Shown: positions 61,991 to 64,000 of the stretch, piece after piece | Numbering within the stretch: position 1 is the first letter of the stretch | Layout of the letters: each line of letters starts with the position of its first letter | Origin: Leishmania panamensis | Lineage: Eukaryota > Euglenozoa > Kinetoplastea > Trypanosomatida > Trypanosomatidae | Length of the DNA stretch: 64,000 bases | Direction: 5' to 3' | Assembly: GCF_000755165.1 (NCBI RefSeq) | Contig: NC_025880.1 | Span: 1,271,509-1,335,508, forward strand | Position numbers and translations under genes: made by a program | Notes under the pieces: generated by a model | Databases searched by the model: none | Seen by the model: the letters and a program-made list of their open reading frames with translations, nothing else | Told to the model about the DNA's origin: nothing

Positions 61991-64000
61991 ATGTCGTGCA
62001 AATTACTGGTGTATTTGTCGCCGCTCCCTGCCCTGCAAGTGCTCATCAGTGCCATCACATGTCTCTCGTCAACATGCGCTGCCTCTCTTCGTGAATTGCT
62101 GTGGCTGCCGCAGCTACGCAAGGGAGTTCCACTGAGTGCCAGTGTTGTGGTGCTTACTCTTGTCGTTACAGGATTGCGACTGAGCAAATCCCTGTACTTT
62201 GGGAATGGCGTGTACCTGCGCCACCGGGCCATCTTCCTTGAAAAAATTCGCGCGATTGTGCTGCGGTGGGAGGCGAGTTGCGTGACGGAGGTGGCGACCT
62301 GTTGCGCCGATGTAGACGGCCAAGCCACTGTCGTGCTCGCCCGCTACGTAGGATGGCGAGCGGCCAACAAGATTTGCGCGTGGTGGGCAGAGGAAGTGGC
62401 AGCAGATGTTTCATCATCGCAGGCACCGGTAGCATCGTCGGTATCGTTTTCTGGAATTGTACCGTCTGTGGCCTTCTCCGAAGATATGCCGCTGGAGGAA
62501 ATGCTCGAGCTCGCCTATATGGCCGACGCCGTTCTGCGACTTGGCGAGGACCGCAGGTGGCTAGAACGGCTAGTGACGATCCTTCAATACATCCTACTCC
62601 GCCGCGTCTCTCTGATGGAGGAGACGCAGCTGTACCGACGCCTGCGCGCGCGGGCCCTTTTTCCATGCCACCCTGCGACACGGAGGCGCAGGGGCGGTGT
62701 CTGGGGGGATCGGGATATGCAATGCCGCACGTGGGCTGCCGCGTGGCGATTGCACCACCATCCTACCTGGTTGGCACCACACTCCGGCGGCACCCAGTTT
62801 CTCTGCCTACCACTCAGCTACTTCCCAGTGGAGGCCGTGCTGCCGTACGTTGCATGCGAGACCTGGCTCAACGACCGTCTGGTGAGAACAATGCTGCCGC
62901 GATGGGAGCGGTTGTGCGTGCGCTTGTTGCGGCAGACGCACAACTCCACATCATCTGTACAGGGTCTCAATAACGGTGCGAGAACGGAGAGAATGTCAAG
63001 CAAGGTGCACTACTGGTTTCTACGCTACACCGCCCCACTCCTGCGTACCAGTGTCGAGCAGCAGCGTGACGCCGCCCGCCGCTTCTGCATGGAGGAGCTG
63101 AGCACCGCTGCCGGTTACGACAACACCACTGTGAGTAACACTCCCCGCAGTTCTCTTGCGTTCGTGTGGCGGTGTCTTATAGACTCCTGCACGTGCTCCG
63201 TATCAACACTATTAACAGGATCGACTGCAGAGGGCAGCGCCGTGCCGAGCGCGGAATCAACCAAGCTTGTGCGCCGCGTGGTGATTCTTCGTGCCGTCTC
63301 TCAGGCCGCCGTCTTCACCTTGCAGATCTGCTACCCTCGCCTCTCCGTTCGATATGTCACTGAGGTAGCAGTCGCTGGTGTCTGCGCGCAGGGAGAGCGC
63401 AGCGCTCTATCTACAGAGATCACCACCACCAACGAAGCGGTAGCGTCGCCTGTAGACACGCTGCTGAGCTCTATGGCTGCTGATATGGGATGGGCACTGG
63501 TAGCCGGGGCAGCGGAGGTACTGCTGTCGCGCTTCACAGATGTCACCGGGAACCAGTTGTCGATGCTGCTTGCCGATGCCGCTACGCGACGACTCCAACA
63601 AGAGCTGCTTTGTGTCGACGAAGCCTTCTACTGTCGGTGGCTCCGCACCGCGCCTGGTGAGGCAGGCGGTATGGGAGACACCGGTTTGACTGCGGCGCCC
63701 GGTATGCGGATGTCTCCCGTTGGCATGCGGCCAGCGCGCCCGCTCATCACAGCCGAAGATGTCCTCGCCGTGGGACGGCGTGGTGGTGAGCGTGTGATCG
63801 CCTTGCACGACGCTGTGGTGAAGCGGTCGCTTCGGTATGCTGCACTTATCGGGCGCGTAGCTGTTACACGCGAGTGGCGGCCGCTACTCGGTGCGGCTGT
63901 TGCGGCGTGGGTGGATGTACCGGCGCTGCTCTCCTTATTCTCTGTGGCGGTGGGCTATTCGACTCCCTCCGACGTCGCGCGCTTGCTCTCGCGGAGGGAG
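61991..64000 (+). CDS. Possible membrane-associated protein of unknown function, gene I; 3' end outside the window
   Basis: A single frame stays open from the stop at 61931 to the right edge (at least 670 codons from ATG 61991), so the gene is truncated by the window. The N-terminus has a hydrophobic stretch (SASVVVLTLVVTGLRL, ~48-63) suggestive of a membrane segment. Further hydrophobic stretches lie near residues ~420-435 and ~640-660. The middle is rich in Trp, Arg, Leu and Cys (WLERLVTILQYILLRR, ~183-198), helical in style. There is no low complexity, unlike the other genes here. A position of 62490 for the first Met is possible if the N-terminus is wrong. I recognise no family. Confidence 0.65.
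   Translation, partial: MSCKLLVYLSPLPALQVLISAITCLSSTCAASLRELLWLPQLRKGVPLSASVVVLTLVVTGLRLSKSLYFGNGVYLRHRAIFLEKIRAIVLRWEASCVTEVATCCADVDGQATVVLARYVGWRAANKICAWWAEEVAADVSSSQAPVASSVSFSGIVPSVAFSEDMPLEEMLELAYMADAVLRLGEDRRWLERLVTILQYILLRRVSLMEETQLYRRLRARALFPCHPATRRRRGGVWGDRDMQCRTWAAAWRLHHHPTWLAPHSGGTQFLCLPLSYFPVEAVLPYVACETWLNDRLVRTMLPRWERLCVRLLRQTHNSTSSVQGLNNGARTERMSSKVHYWFLRYTAPLLRTSVEQQRDAARRFCMEELSTAAGYDNTTVSNTPRSSLAFVWRCLIDSCTCSVSTLLTGSTAEGSAVPSAESTKLVRRVVILRAVSQAAVFTLQICYPRLSVRYVTEVAVAGVCAQGERSALSTEITTTNEAVASPVDTLLSSMAADMGWALVAGAAEVLLSRFTDVTGNQLSMLLADAATRRLQQELLCVDEAFYCRWLRTAPGEAGGMGDTGLTAAPGMRMSPVGMRPARPLITAEDVLAVGRRGGERVIALHDAVVKRSLRYAALIGRVAVTREWRPLLGAAVAAWVDVPALLSLFSVAVGYSTPSDVARLLSRRE

Overview
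The window reads as nuclear DNA of a trypanosomatid protozoan, most likely Leishmania. All large coding regions lie on the + strand and are intronless and GC-rich at third positions. Each coding region is preceded by a long pyrimidine tract followed by AG, the layout of a polycistronic unit processed by trans-splicing. The spaces between genes are long, pyrimidine-rich and full of (GT)n/(CA)n/(TC)n tracts. I see no operons, ribosome binding sites, CRISPR arrays or classical promoters.

Layout: (A) a gene cut off by the left edge, 1-458; an 8-kb gene-free stretch; (B) 8469-13202; (C) 15700-19416; (D) 24781-25773; (E) 29599-32547; (F) 36958-40266; (G) 45738-48590; a decayed gene, about 51897-53637; (H) 58134-61097; and (I) an open frame from about 61991 that runs off the right edge. 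The window is gene-poor: nine genes and one relic in 64 kb.

The main observation is that A, B, C, E and F appear to be paralogues, although their overall sequence similarity is low. Each ends in a region with the order of landmarks of a kinesin motor domain: a G-[YHN]-[NS] segment where the P-loop should follow, a GG-x(3)-T element like the kinesin LGGN-x-[KR]-T, and a helix like the kinesin helix alpha-6. After that helix comes a family-specific motif, roughly R-S-G-[NS]-[VL]-x-R-F-I. The nucleotide-binding P-loop is degraded in all copies where it can be seen. C carries two such domains in tandem. I infer a cluster of nucleotide-binding-deficient 'pseudo-kinesins' fused to disordered, Gly/Met/Tyr-rich, Gln-rich or coiled-coil extensions. 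A structural role in the trypanosomatid cytoskeleton or flagellum is plausible but unproven. D, G and H are low-complexity proteins that I do not recognise. I is a possible membrane-associated protein that I do not recognise.

Two pairs of long, nearly perfect direct repeats are present. An 890-bp pair (13641-14529 and 22173-23063) brackets gene C. A 250-bp identical pair (35042-35291 and 50912-51161) brackets genes F and G. The second pair lies in GC-rich islands that resemble the SIDER class of Leishmania retroposon relics. Direct repeats of this kind could support recombination into gene-carrying circles.
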